Shown here: in pieces, positions 8,968 to 16,854 of the stretch
How the letters are laid out: each line of letters opens with the position of its first letter
Numbering within the stretch: position 1 is the stretch's first letter
Origin: Prevotella sp.
GTDB lineage: Bacteria; Bacteroidota; Bacteroidia; Bacteroidales; Bacteroidaceae
DNA length: 64,000 bases
Direction of reading: 5' to 3'
Assembly: GCA_017645645.1 (NCBI GenBank)
Contig: JAGCOB010000014.1
Location: 30,765 to 94,764, forward strand
Made by a program: the position numbers and the translations under genes
The notes under the pieces: generated by a model
The model's database searches: none
What the model was told of the DNA's origin: nothing
What the model saw: only the letters and a program-made list of their open reading frames with translations

Positions 8968-10162
8968 ATTCTCCTGCCATTTGTTTGTTGTTCAGATAGG
9001 TTTCTACGTCTTTGTCCCCCCGTCCGCTGACTGTCAGTACAACGACATCGTCTTTCTTAAACGTCATCTTGCTGAGCGCAGCAATCGCATGGGCACTCTC
9101 CAAGGCAGGGATGATACCCTCCATGCGTGTCAGTTCATAGGCGGCTTTCACTGCCTCGTCGTCATTGATGGAATAGACGGTGGCACGGTGTTGTGAGGCG
9201 AGGTTGGCATGCATCGGACCGATGCCGGGATAGTCGAGTCCGGCAGAGATGGATTCCGCTTCGATGATCTGTCCGTCAGGCGTCTGCATGACTAATGTCT
9301 TGGCACCGTGCAGGATACCCAGTCTTCCGGCATGGATGGTAGCTGCCGTATGTCCGGTATCGGCACCTTGTCCTCCTGCCTCGGCAAGGACAATCTTGAC
9401 ACGCTCGTCATCGATATAGTGATAGATGGTGCCTGCGGCGTTACTGCCGCCACCGACACATGCCATCAGGATGTCGGGATAGTCACGGCCGATTTTTTCC
9501 TGTAACTGTTCCTTGATCTCTGCAGAGATGATACTCTGCAAACGTGCTACCATGTCGGGGTAGGGATGAGGCCCCACGGTACTGCCTATGATATAAAAGG
9601 TGTCGGAAGGATGACAGCACCAGTCGCGGATAGCCTCATTGGTGGCATCCTTGAGGGTCCAGTTGCCTGTCTTGACTGGTCGTACTTCTGCACCGAGCAT
9701 CTTCATACGTTCCACATTGACGTGCTGGCGTTCCACGTCCAAGGCTCCCTGGTAGACTACACAGGGCATATCCATCAAAGCACAGACCGTCGCTGTTGCC
9801 ACACCGTGCTGACCGGCACCTGTCTCGGCGATGATGCGCTTCTTGCCCATCTTCTTCGCCAGCAGGATCTGTCCGATAGTGTTGTTGATCTTATGAGCAC
9901 CCGTATGGTTCAGGTCTTCCCGTTTCAGATACAGGTGACAACCGTATTTCTCACTCATCCGTTTGGCCAGATAGAGCGGGGACGGACGACCTACATAGTC
10001 ACGCAGGAGTTCCATGTACTCTTTCTTGAAAGCTTCTGACTCAATGATCGGCAAGTATTCCTCTTGCAGCTTCTGGACTGTGGCATAGAGAATCTCGGGG
10101 ACATAGGCTCCGCCAAACTCTCCGTAGAATCCGTTCTTGTCGACTAAAAATGTTTTCTCCAT
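8954..10162 (-). CDS. trpB: tryptophan synthase beta subunit
   Basis: 402 residues. It joins indole and serine to make tryptophan with pyridoxal phosphate. The PLP Lys is in REDLNHTGAHKINN, the phosphate loop in CVGGGSNAAGTIYH, and the family signature LAEAGGQG is present. First structural gene of the operon, an unusual place for trpB, behind a 177-nt leader with attenuator. The start MEKTFLVDKNGFYGEFGG fits the family. Confidence 0.97.
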   Translation of the reverse strand: MEKTFLVDKNGFYGEFGGAYVPEILYATVQKLQEEYLPIIESEAFKKEYMELLRDYVGRPSPLYLAKRMSEKYGCHLYLKREDLNHTGAHKINNTIGQILLAKKMGKKRIIAETGAGQHGVATATVCALMDMPCVVYQGALDVERQHVNVERMKMLGAEVRPVKTGNWTLKDATNEAIRDWCCHPSDTFYIIGSTVGPHPYPDMVARLQSIISAEIKEQLQEKIGRDYPDILMACVGGGSNAAGTIYHYIDDERVKIVLAEAGGQGADTGHTAATIHAGRLGILHGAKTLVMQTPDGQIIEAESISAGLDYPGIGPMHANLASQHRATVYSINDDEAVKAAYELTRMEGIIPALESAHAIAALSKMTFKKDDVVVLTVSGRGDKDVETYLNNKQMAGEYGDF

Positions 10163-10193
10163 ATTCTTTTTGTTAAGTTTTTACTCATGACCT

Positions 10194-10226
10194 AAAAAAG
10201 GCTCGTCGCGTTAACGACGAGCCTTT
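10194..10226 (-). terminator. trp attenuator (terminator hairpin of the leader)
   Basis: Perfect 12-bp stem (AAAGGCTCGTCG at 10197-10208, CGACGAGCCTTT at 10215-10226), 6-nt loop, then six T on the minus strand. It stands between the leader peptide and trpB. The leader segment ACGAAGCC (minus strand, 10256-10249) can pair with the first stem arm GGCTCGT with one bulged A, which would form the competing antiterminator. Confidence 0.9.
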
Positions 10227-10258
10227 GGGTATCTTTATGAATACATACGGCTTCGTAC

Positions 10259-10281
10259 CTCGCGACTATTTGAATCTCGAG
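10259..10281 (-). promoter_or_regulatory. leader hairpin overlapping the leader-peptide stop codon
   Basis: On the minus strand CTCGAGATT pairs with AGTCGCGAG (one A-G mismatch, one G-U) around a 5-nt loop. A ribosome stalled on the Trp codons would block this hairpin and free the downstream segment for the antiterminator. It corresponds to the 1:2 structure of classical attenuators. Confidence 0.65.
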
Positions 10282-10316
10282 TTACGCCACCACCATGCAT
10301 TCATCATTCTTGTCAT
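10266..10316 (-). CDS. trpL: trp leader peptide with three consecutive Trp codons
   Basis: Sixteen codons, MTRMMNAWWWRNSRFK, followed by TAG. Three adjacent TGG codons at positions 8-10 are the sensor: at low charged tRNA-Trp the ribosome should stall here and the antiterminator forms. The ATG lies about 24 nt after the start expected from the -7 box at 10344-10351. The arrangement (short Trp-rich ORF plus terminator before trp genes in Bacteroidetes) is that of the Bacteroid-trp RNA motif described from comparative genomics. Length and codons are seen directly; the mechanism is inferred from the family. Confidence 0.9.
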   Translation of the reverse strand: MTRMMNAWWWRNSRFK

Positions 10317-10343
10317 ATATGATATATTTTTATGTTTTGGCTG

Positions 10344-10351
10344 CAAAAGTA
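10344..10351 (-). promoter_or_regulatory. trp operon promoter (-7 TACTTTTG, -33 TTTG)
   Basis: TACTTTTG on the minus strand with a TTTG at 10371-10374, 19 nt upstream: both elements of the Bacteroides consensus at the right spacing. Expected start near 10340. Confidence 0.85.
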
Positions 10352-10445
10352 CACATAATCTTTTAATCTGCAAACTTTTTTCATGTTTTTTTTACGATAT
10401 GAAACAAAATTATCTCAAAAACTTGCAAATCTGCTGATTTAGTAC

Positions 10446-10453
10446 TATATTTG
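10446..10453 (+). promoter_or_regulatory. promoter of a putative small RNA (-7 TATATTTG)
   Basis: TATATTTG on the plus strand, with a CTTG 20 nt further upstream as a candidate -33. No plus-strand protein gene follows; the structured element at 10459-10542 does. Confidence 0.55.
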
Positions 10454-10458
10454 CCCCC

Positions 10459-10542
10459 GATAAGACATCGTCGGCAATTGTTGACACCTTATCAAATTAT
10501 GAAGTGAGGTTGGTAGCGTCCTGCACCAACCTCTTTTCATTT
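10459..10542 (+). ncRNA. putative small structured RNA, about 80 nt
   Basis: Between the divergent trp promoter and the convergent ROK gene there is no reading frame, but the plus strand has a complete transcription unit. After the -7 box, GATAAG (10459-10464) pairs with CTTATC (10488-10493) and encloses a second hairpin (GTCGGC / GTTGAC, AATT loop). Then comes a terminator, GAGGTTGGT / ACCAACCTC (10506-10514, 10525-10533), followed by TTTTCATTT. The T-run is on the plus strand only, so this is not simply the ROK terminator. I do not recognise the RNA. It could act as a trans-acting sRNA, or antisense to the 3' end of the ROK message. Confidence 0.5.
10506..10542 (+). terminator. terminator of the putative small RNA
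   Basis: 9-bp perfect stem with a 10-nt loop and a T-rich tail running into the last bases of the ROK gene, which ends on the opposite strand at 10541. Confidence 0.7.
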
Positions 10543-11521
10543 AGATCTCCCATCCGATGGCTGAGGCACCAAGCACAGCGGCCGATGCTCCGTCAAGACC
10601 ACTGACTAAGAACTGTGCCTTGCCTTTGAAGATGTTCATGACACTTGCTTCGTAGGCACGCTTGATAGGCTCCATGATCAGGTCACCTGCCTTTACCATA
10701 CCACCGAAGAAGATGAATGCCTCAGGACTGCTGAAGGCTGCGAAGTCGGCACAGGCCTCACCCAGCATCTTACCCGTAAACTCGTATATCTCCTTGGCAA
10801 GCTCATCACCCTTACCGGCGGCGATAGAGACATCCAGGGAAGTGATATCCTCAGGATTCATCTCACGGAGCAGGGAGGGACGTTCTGTCTTTGCCAACAA
10901 TTCACGTGCCGTACGGGCAACACCTGTTGCGGAGCAATAGGCTTCCAGACAACCGGTACGTCCGCAACCACAACTACGGCCTTCCGCACCGCGGACCATG
11001 GTGACATGGCCTAACTCGCCTGCAAAACCGTCACAGCCATATACCAGTTGTCCGTTGATGACGATACCCGATCCGACACCTGTTCCCAACGTGATGACGA
11101 TAAAATTCTTCATGCCGCGAGCCACACCGTAGATCATCTCACCCAGTGCTGCTGCATTGGCATCATTGGTCAGTGCTACGGGGATACCCAGTGCATCGCT
11201 GAACAACTTGCCCAAGGGGACGATGCCGTTATTTGCCCACGGAAGGTTGGGGGCGAACTCTATGGTACCGTTATAGTAGTTGCCATTGGGGGCACCAATA
11301 CCCATGGCTTTGATCTTCTCGATACCACCGACTTGGTCGATAATGGGCTGGAGTGCCTCTACCGATGCCTTGACGTAGTCTTCCACTTTCTCATAGCCAC
11401 CAGTCTTAATGGCTGTTGTTGCCTTGATATCTCCACGGGCATCCACAATGCCGAATACAGAGTTTGTACCTCCTAAGTCTAAACCGATCACGTACGGTTT
11501 GATTCCTGATTGTTCGTTCAT
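10541..11521 (-). CDS. ROK-family sugar kinase (glucokinase-like)
   Basis: 326 residues. N-terminal ATP phosphate-binding motif GLDLGGTNSVFGIVD, sugar-binding NDANAAALGE, and the ROK Zn-binding cluster CGCGRTGCLEAYCS are all present. ROK proteins are cytoplasmic sugar kinases or repressors; there is no DNA-binding domain here, so a kinase is expected, glucose being the likeliest substrate. N-acetyl-hexosamine or allose cannot be excluded. Monocistronic, with promoter at 11568-11575. Confidence 0.88.
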   Translation of the reverse strand: MNEQSGIKPYVIGLDLGGTNSVFGIVDARGDIKATTAIKTGGYEKVEDYVKASVEALQPIIDQVGGIEKIKAMGIGAPNGNYYNGTIEFAPNLPWANNGIVPLGKLFSDALGIPVALTNDANAAALGEMIYGVARGMKNFIVITLGTGVGSGIVINGQLVYGCDGFAGELGHVTMVRGAEGRSCGCGRTGCLEAYCSATGVARTARELLAKTERPSLLREMNPEDITSLDVSIAAGKGDELAKEIYEFTGKMLGEACADFAAFSSPEAFIFFGGMVKAGDLIMEPIKRAYEASVMNIFKGKAQFLVSGLDGASAAVLGASAIGWEI

Positions 11522-11567
11522 ATATTTATAGTTTAATGTTAATTGTCATTTAAGGTGTTTAACCATG

Positions 11568-11575
11568 CAAAGATA
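11568..11575 (-). promoter_or_regulatory. -7 box TATCTTTG for the ROK kinase gene
   Basis: Minus-strand TATCTTTG, 46 nt upstream of the ATG at 11521. A clear -33 partner is not visible. Confidence 0.6.
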
Positions 11576-11601
11576 GTCATTTCTTTGCAAAACTATTGCC
11601 C

Positions 11602-11638
11602 TTTAACTCCCTTTAACTTCTTTAACTCCTTTAACTCC
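11602..11638. repeat. 4 x 9-nt tandem repeat (TTTAACTCC) before the exporter promoter
   Basis: TTTAACTCC, TTTAACTTC, TTTAACTCC, TTTAACTCC, with one extra C after the first unit. It occupies the -20 to -60 region of the LysE-type gene promoter. Confidence 0.85.
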
Positions 11639-11649
11639 TTAAAAAAGTG

Positions 11650-11657
11650 TACCTTTG
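11650..11657 (+). promoter_or_regulatory. -7 box TACCTTTG, nearly leaderless exporter mRNA
   Basis: TACCTTTG ends 8 nt before the ATG at 11666, so transcription should start only about 4-5 nt before translation. Confidence 0.65.
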
Positions 11658-11665
11658 CACCGGAT

Positions 11666-12331
11666 ATGCCGTTTCCGATACATATAAATATCGTAGATTT
11701 AGTGTTCAAGGGCATGCTGATAGGCATGATAGCCTCGGCGCCGATGGGACCGGTGGGTGTCCTCTGTGTGCAGCGTACGCTGAACAAAGGTCGCCTGTTC
11801 GGTTTGGCTACTGGTGTGGGGGCTGCCGTGAGTGATATTATCTATGCCGGCATCACCGGTTTTGGTATGGTGTTTGTGATGGATTTCATCAACAACGACC
11901 AGAACAAGTTCTACTTGCAAATCATCGGCAGTGTGTTGTTGTTGGCCTTTGGTATCTTTACCTGGCGCAGTGACCCTACGAAGAATATGCACAAGTCGGG
12001 ACAACAGAAGGGTACGCTTTGGTATAATGCATGGACGGCATTCCTGGTGACATTCTCCAATCCCTTGATTATATTCCTTTTCATGGCATTGTTCGCCCAG
12101 TTTGCCTTCGTCATTCCCGACCATCCTTTTGAGATGTTGGTGGGTTTTGCCAGTATCGTGGGCGGTGCCCTGCTGTGGTGGTATGGGTTGACATGGCTGG
12201 TAGACAAGATACGTGCCATCTTCGATGATTCGGGTATCCGTATGATCAACCAGGTGATTGGTGTCATCGTGATTATTTTCTCTGTCATCTTCCTGTTTGG
12301 GACGGTGACTAACCTTTACAGATTCTTTTAA
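11666..12331 (+). CDS. LysE/RhtB-family amino-acid exporter
   Basis: 221 residues from the ATG at 11666. The frame is open further upstream, but that part lies before the promoter and over a tandem repeat. Six hydrophobic segments; the family signature is GMLIGMIASAPMGPVGVLCVQRT near the N-terminus (the usual P-x-GP-x-G motif). LysE-type proteins export amino acids or related small metabolites through the inner membrane; the substrate is not predictable. The stop codon lies in a 7-nt repeat tract that also contains the start of the next gene, so the two are probably cotranscribed. Confidence 0.8.
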   Translation: MPFPIHINIVDLVFKGMLIGMIASAPMGPVGVLCVQRTLNKGRLFGLATGVGAAVSDIIYAGITGFGMVFVMDFINNDQNKFYLQIIGSVLLLAFGIFTWRSDPTKNMHKSGQQKGTLWYNAWTAFLVTFSNPLIIFLFMALFAQFAFVIPDHPFEMLVGFASIVGGALLWWYGLTWLVDKIRAIFDDSGIRMINQVIGVIVIIFSVIFLFGTVTNLYRFF

Positions 12332-12357
12332 AAGGTAAAAAGTAAAAGGGTAAAATG
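12329..12357. repeat. 4 x 7-nt tandem repeat (TAAAAGG) spanning a stop and a start codon
   Basis: TAAAAGG, TAAAAAG, TAAAAGG, G, TAAAATG. The first unit supplies the TAA of the exporter gene and the last the ATG of the DUF4924 gene. A-rich and purine-rich, so it may double as a ribosome binding region. Confidence 0.8.
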
Positions 12358-12900
12358 TTTATAGCACAGGAATTAAGAAAGAAGAATATAGCGGAGTATC
12401 TGTTGTATATGTGGCAGGTGGAAGACACTATCCGTGCCTTCGGCTGTTCTTTGAGTCGGATACGGCGGGAGTATATCGATCGTTTCGACTATACGGAGGA
12501 GCAGAAGGAAGAAGAGGCGGATTGGTATGGTAACCTGATCCGGATGATGAACGAGGAAGGGTGTCGTGAGAAAGGACATATACAGATTAATAAGGTGGTG
12601 CTCCAACAGTTGGAGGAGCTGCATGTCCAGTTGCTGAATAGTCCTAAGTTCCCCTTTTATAATGCGGAATACTACAAAGTGTTGCCCTATATCGTAGAAC
12701 TGCGTAACCATGGTGCCGACAGGGAGGAGAATGAGATAGAGACCTGTTTCAACTCCCTCTACGGTGTGATGATGCTCCGTCTGCAGAAGAAAGACATCTC
12801 TTTGGAAACACAGCATGCGGTGAAGGAGATTTCTACGTTTATCGGGATGCTTAACGACTATTACCTGAAAGACAAGCAGGAGCCTTTGGAATTTGAATAG
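12355..12900 (+). CDS. DUF4924 family protein
   Basis: 181 residues, soluble, mostly alpha-helical. The N-terminus (FIAQELRKKNIAEYLLYMWQ) is characteristic of a conserved Bacteroidetes protein of unknown function, which I assign to DUF4924 from memory. No catalytic motif is visible. It is followed after 3 nt by rfbD and probably belongs to the unit LysE-DUF4924-rfbD-prfC. Confidence 0.75.
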   Translation: MFIAQELRKKNIAEYLLYMWQVEDTIRAFGCSLSRIRREYIDRFDYTEEQKEEEADWYGNLIRMMNEEGCREKGHIQINKVVLQQLEELHVQLLNSPKFPFYNAEYYKVLPYIVELRNHGADREENEIETCFNSLYGVMMLRLQKKDISLETQHAVKEISTFIGMLNDYYLKDKQEPLEFE

Positions 12901-12903
12901 ATT

Positions 12904-13752
12904 ATGAAAATATTGATTACCGGCTGTAACGGCCAGTTGGGAAATGAGATGCAGTTGCTGGAGAAGGAATATTCCCGGCACCAATGGTTTAATACAGATG
13001 TGGCAGAACTGGACATCACCAATCAGGATGCCGTGGAACAGTTTGTGGCAGACAACGATATCGACGGCATCGTCAACTGTGCTGCCTATACTGCCGTTGA
13101 CAAGGCAGAGGATAACGAGGAACTCTGTACGAAACTGAATGCGGAGGCTCCTGCCTATCTGGCCCATGCCATGGGACAGCGTGGTGGATGGATGATACAG
13201 ATATCCACCGACTATGTGTTTGACGGGACGAAACATACTCCTTATGTGGAGGATGACGACACCTGTCCGAACAGTGTCTATGGACGTACCAAACTGGTAG
13301 GTGAACTCAATGTCCAGAAATTGTGTGAGCATTCGATGATTATCCGTACGGCATGGCTGTATTCCACTTTCGGAAATAATTTCGTAAAGACGATGATTCG
13401 TCTGGGGAAAGAGAAAACGGAATTAGGCGTTATCTTCGACCAGATCGGTACGCCGACTTATGCCCGTGACCTTGCTGTGGTGATAATGACGGCTATCGAC
13501 AAGGGAATCGTCCCTGGTGTCTATCATTTCTCCAACGAGGGTGTCATTTCATGGTATGACTTCACCAAGGCGATACATCGCATAGCAGGTATCACTACCT
13601 GTCATGTGCGTCCGTTGCATACCGCTGAGTATCCCACGCCTGCCAACCGTCCCCATTATTCCGTGTTGGACAAGACGAAGCTGAAAGAGATGTATGGTAT
13701 TGAGATTCCCTATTGGGAAGAAAGTTTGAAAGATTGTATTGAGAAACTATGA
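12904..13752 (+). CDS. rfbD: dTDP-4-dehydrorhamnose reductase
   Basis: 282 residues, full length. It reduces dTDP-4-keto-rhamnose to dTDP-L-rhamnose with NAD(P)H. Seen: Rossmann motif [25 protein letters not shown], and the catalytic YxxxK in [27 protein letters not shown] is typical of RmlD. The first enzyme of the pathway, rfbA, is at 21361-22233; rfbB and rfbC are not in the window. Stop overlaps the prfC start by 4 nt. Confidence 0.95.
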   Translation: MKILITGCNGQLGNEMQLLEKEYSRHQWFNTDVAELDITNQDAVEQFVADNDIDGIVNCAAYTAVDKAEDNEELCTKLNAEAPAYLAHAMGQRGGWMIQISTDYVFDGTKHTPYVEDDDTCPNSVYGRTKLVGELNVQKLCEHSMIIRTAWLYSTFGNNFVKTMIRLGKEKTELGVIFDQIGTPTYARDLAVVIMTAIDKGIVPGVYHFSNEGVISWYDFTKAIHRIAGITTCHVRPLHTAEYPTPANRPHYSVLDKTKLKEMYGIEIPYWEESLKDCIEKL

Positions 13753-15335
13753 ATCAGGAAATAGAGAGAAGAAGAACCTTTGCGATTATATCGCACCCGG
13801 ATGCCGGTAAGACGACGCTGACGGAGAAGTTTTTGCTGTTCGGTGGACAGATACAGGTCGCCGGTGCAGTGAAGAATAACAAGATCAAGAAGACGGCAAC
13901 CTCCGACTGGATGGACATTGAGAAACAACGTGGTATCTCTGTGTCTACCTCTGTCATGGAGTTTGACTATACGCCAGAGGGTTCGGATATAGAATATAAG
14001 GTGAACATCCTCGACACCCCGGGTCACCAGGACTTTGCCGAGGATACCTATCGTACCTTGACAGCCGTCGACTCGGCGATTATCGTCGTGGACGGTGCGA
14101 AGGGCGTGGAGACACAGACACGTAAACTGATGAATGTATGCCGTATGCGTAATACACCCGTCATTATCTTCATCAATAAGATGGACCGCGAGGGACGTGA
14201 CCCCTTTGACTTGTTGGACGAGTTGGAGCAGGAACTGGAAATCAAGGTGCGCCCACTATCATGGCCTATCAACCAAGGAGCCAAGTTCAAGGGTGTCTAT
14301 AATATCTATGAGCAGAAGTTGGATTTATTCACCCCCGACAAGCAGCGCGTCACGGAGAAAGTGGAGGTAGAACTCGACAGCAAGGAACTGGATGAGCGCG
14401 TCGGAGAGACCGATGCGAACAAGTTACGTGAGGACTTGGAACTGGTGGATGGTGTCTACCCTGCGTTTGAGGTGGATACTTATCGCTCTGCCGAGGTGGC
14501 TCCAGTGTTCTTCGGCTCTGCTCTGAATAACTTTGGTGTGCAAGAACTCTTAAACTGTTTTGTGGAGATAGCTCCGAGTCCCCGTGACACGAAGGCAGAG
14601 GAGCGTATGGTGAAACCTGAGGAGCCTAAGTTCACGGGTTTTATCTTCAAGATCACAGCGAATATCGATCCCAACCACCGTTCGTGTATCGCCTTCTGTA
14701 AGGTGTGCAGTGGTAAGTTCCAGCGCAACCAGCCCTATCTGCATGTCCGTCAAGGTAAGACACTGCGGTTCTCCAGTCCTACGCAGTTCATGGCGCAGCG
14801 TAAGTCGACCATCGACGAGGCGTGGCCTGGTGACATCGTCGGTCTGCCGGACAATGGCATTTTTAAGATCGGTGATACGTTGACGGAAGGTGAACAACTA
14901 CATTTCCGTGGTTTGCCCTCGTTCTCGCCAGAGTTGTTCAAGTATATCGAGAATGACGATCCGATGCGCTCGAAGCAGTTGCAGAAAGGTATCGACCAGT
15001 TGATGGACGAAGGTGTTGCCCAGTTGTTTGTCAACCAGTTCAACGGTCGCAAGATTGTGGGTACCGTGGGTCAGTTGCAGTTTGAAGTCATCCAGTACCG
15101 CTTGGAAAACGAGTACAATGCCAAGTGCCGCTGGGAACCCGTCCATCTCTATAAGGCATGCTGGATAGAGAGTGACGATGCCGCAGAGTTGGAGAACTTC
15201 AAGAAGCGCAAATATCAGTATATGGCAAAGGACAAAGAGGGACGTGATGTCTTCCTTGCTGATAGTGGCTATGTGCTCTCTATGGCACAAGAAGACTTCA
15301 AGCATATCAAGTTCCATTTTACTTCAGAGTTTTGA
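13749..15335 (+). CDS. prfC: peptide chain release factor 3
   Basis: 528 residues. GTPase that ejects RF1/RF2 from the ribosome after termination. G1 [11 protein letters not shown]3 DTPGHQDF and G4 INKMDREG are intact, and the RF3-specific C-terminal domain ([10 protein letters not shown], then [16 protein letters not shown]) is complete. ATG overlaps the rfbD stop (ATGA), so translation is probably coupled. Confidence 0.97.
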   Translation: MNQEIERRRTFAIISHPDAGKTTLTEKFLLFGGQIQVAGAVKNNKIKKTATSDWMDIEKQRGISVSTSVMEFDYTPEGSDIEYKVNILDTPGHQDFAEDTYRTLTAVDSAIIVVDGAKGVETQTRKLMNVCRMRNTPVIIFINKMDREGRDPFDLLDELEQELEIKVRPLSWPINQGAKFKGVYNIYEQKLDLFTPDKQRVTEKVEVELDSKELDERVGETDANKLREDLELVDGVYPAFEVDTYRSAEVAPVFFGSALNNFGVQELLNCFVEIAPSPRDTKAEERMVKPEEPKFTGFIFKITANIDPNHRSCIAFCKVCSGKFQRNQPYLHVRQGKTLRFSSPTQFMAQRKSTIDEAWPGDIVGLPDNGIFKIGDTLTEGEQLHFRGLPSFSPELFKYIENDDPMRSKQLQKGIDQLMDEGVAQLFVNQFNGRKIVGTVGQLQFEVIQYRLENEYNAKCRWEPVHLYKACWIESDDAAELENFKKRKYQYMAKDKEGRDVFLADSGYVLSMAQEDFKHIKFHFTSEF

Positions 15336-15386
15336 ATCAGGTTTTATGAAAGTTAGCATTATTTCAAATAATAAAAAGTTATTATT

Positions 15387-16214
15387 ATGGGTATATTTAT
15401 ATTAATCATTCTTGCGATTCTGATTGGTTTTGGAATTGCTTTATATTTCATACACCGTCATTATGAGCGGTTGTTGAGTAAAGAAATAAAGCGTGCTCAA
15501 AAGAGTGAGCAGTTAAAGTCGGTATTTATCGATAATATTGTCCATACACTGAGAAGTCCGCTAAACGCTATATTGGAGTATAGCAATTATATCCTTGAAG
15601 AAAAGGATGAAACGATGCAGTTTGCACAGGTGAAGGAGATGGCGACTAATATCAACAAGGACTGTGAACAGTTAATCAACTTCGTCTCACAACTTTTCGA
15701 ATTATCCAAGTTTGAGGGAGTCACACCTTCTTTTACGTTCATTGAGGTCAATCTCATTGAACTCATGGCATCCTATCGACGTGAGGTTTTGAACGTCACC
15801 AAACCTGATGTCTTCGTTCATGTTAGGACTGACCTTTCCCCTCACTGTAGGGCGATGCTCGACACTAATTTCATGCATCAACTCATGATGCATCTCCTGA
15901 CGAATGCTGCAAGGCACACCACACAGGGCGATATCATCATCAAATATGGAAATGAGCGCAAGGGAATCAAGGTTACCATCACCTATACAGGCATTGGGCA
16001 GGCAGAACTGATTGGCTCTGATATTTACACTTTCCTTCAGAAAGAAGATGCCTTGATGAATTTCAAAGAGTCTTCCATACTCGGACTTGCTATGTGCAAA
16101 GCTATTGTCGAAGTTCTTGGAGGCGAGTTTTACATGGACACAGAATATAATAAGAAGACTGTTGCTACTTTCTGGTTCCCCTGCAAAATGATTGACATGC
16201 ACAAGAAGGCGTAG
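15387..16214 (+). CDS. membrane sensor histidine kinase homologue with degenerate ATP site
   Basis: 275 residues: one N-terminal membrane segment (residues 3-22), no visible periplasmic sensor, then a dimerisation/phosphoacceptor domain with the H-box VHTLRSPLNAI, and an HATPase-like domain with the N-box LLTNAARHT. The G1 box reads TYTGIG where DxGxG is expected (Asp replaced by Tyr) and the G2 box reads SSILGLA instead of GTGLGLA. Both changes hit the ATP site, so autophosphorylation is doubtful; it may be a pseudokinase acting through its His or through dimerisation. No response regulator is adjacent. Confidence 0.75.
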   Translation: MGIFILIILAILIGFGIALYFIHRHYERLLSKEIKRAQKSEQLKSVFIDNIVHTLRSPLNAILEYSNYILEEKDETMQFAQVKEMATNINKDCEQLINFVSQLFELSKFEGVTPSFTFIEVNLIELMASYRREVLNVTKPDVFVHVRTDLSPHCRAMLDTNFMHQLMMHLLTNAARHTTQGDIIIKYGNERKGIKVTITYTGIGQAELIGSDIYTFLQKEDALMNFKESSILGLAMCKAIVEVLGGEFYMDTEYNKKTVATFWFPCKMIDMHKKA

Positions 16215-16254
16215 GTTTTAAACTTCGTCATGATATGGAATAGGTAGAAAATAT

Positions 16255-16262
16255 TACCTTTG
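16255..16262 (+). promoter_or_regulatory. -7 box TACCTTTG, nearly leaderless Sua5-type mRNA
   Basis: Ends 8 nt before the ATG at 16271, leaving room for a leader of only about 4-5 nt. Confidence 0.65.
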
Positions 16263-16270
16263 CAGGTGAA

Positions 16271-16852
16271 ATGACAAAAGAGCAGGATATAAAGAAAGCA
16301 GTGGAAGTGTTACGGAAGGGTGGGGTGATCCTCTATCCTACGGATACGGTATGGGGCATCGGCTGTGATGCAACCAATGCCGAGGCTGTGAAGAGGGTGT
16401 ATGACATCAAACAGCGTGACGACTCGAAGGCACTGATCTGTCTGGTAGACAGCGATGCCCGTCTGCAACGGTATGTCAGGAATGTGCCGGATGTGGCGTG
16501 GCAACTCATTGACAGTCTGAAAGAGAGTGACAGCAAACCGACAACACTGATACTCGATGGTGCCATCAATCTGGCTCCGAACCTCATCGCGGAAGACGGC
16601 AGTATCGGTATGCGCATCACACAGGAGCCTTTCTCGAAGGAACTCTGTTATCGTTTCCAGAAGGCACTCGTCTCTACCTCGGCGAATATCAGTGGTGAGC
16701 CTGCCGCCCAGAACTACTGTGACATCGACCCTCGTATCATCGAGGCAGTCGACTATGTCTGTTGGAGCCGCCGTCAGGAGCATAAGCCTCATAAGCCATC
16801 CAGTATTATCCGTCTGAAAGAGAATGGGGAAGTGCAAATCATCAGGAAATAA
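16271..16852 (+). CDS. Sua5/YciO/YrdC family, probable L-threonylcarbamoyladenylate synthase
   Basis: 193 residues. Family members with this role make threonylcarbamoyl-AMP from Thr, bicarbonate and ATP for the t6A37 tRNA modification. Seen: LRKGGVILYPTDTVWGIGCDA at the N-terminus, KRVYDIKQRDDSKAL, and the end of the fold LVSTSANISGEPA. There is no C-terminal Sua5 domain, so it is the short YrdC/YciO type; YciO-type paralogues do not always make t6A. Followed after 2 nt by the ClC channel gene. Confidence 0.88.
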   Translation: MTKEQDIKKAVEVLRKGGVILYPTDTVWGIGCDATNAEAVKRVYDIKQRDDSKALICLVDSDARLQRYVRNVPDVAWQLIDSLKESDSKPTTLILDGAINLAPNLIAEDGSIGMRITQEPFSKELCYRFQKALVSTSANISGEPAAQNYCDIDPRIIEAVDYVCWSRRQEHKPHKPSSIIRLKENGEVQIIRK

Positions 16853-16854
16853 CC

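Noticed and set aside
10500-10542. Terminator of the ROK kinase gene
   Set aside because: On the minus strand the stem is followed by ACTTCAT, not by a T-run; the tail is on the plus strand, so I assign it to the small RNA.
11543-11665. 41-residue N-terminal extension of the LysE-type exporter
   Set aside because: It spans the tandem repeat and the -7 box, so it would not be transcribed from that promoter.
12373-13332. 319-codon minus-strand frame
   Set aside because: Covers DUF4924 and rfbD in antisense; both sense genes are well supported.
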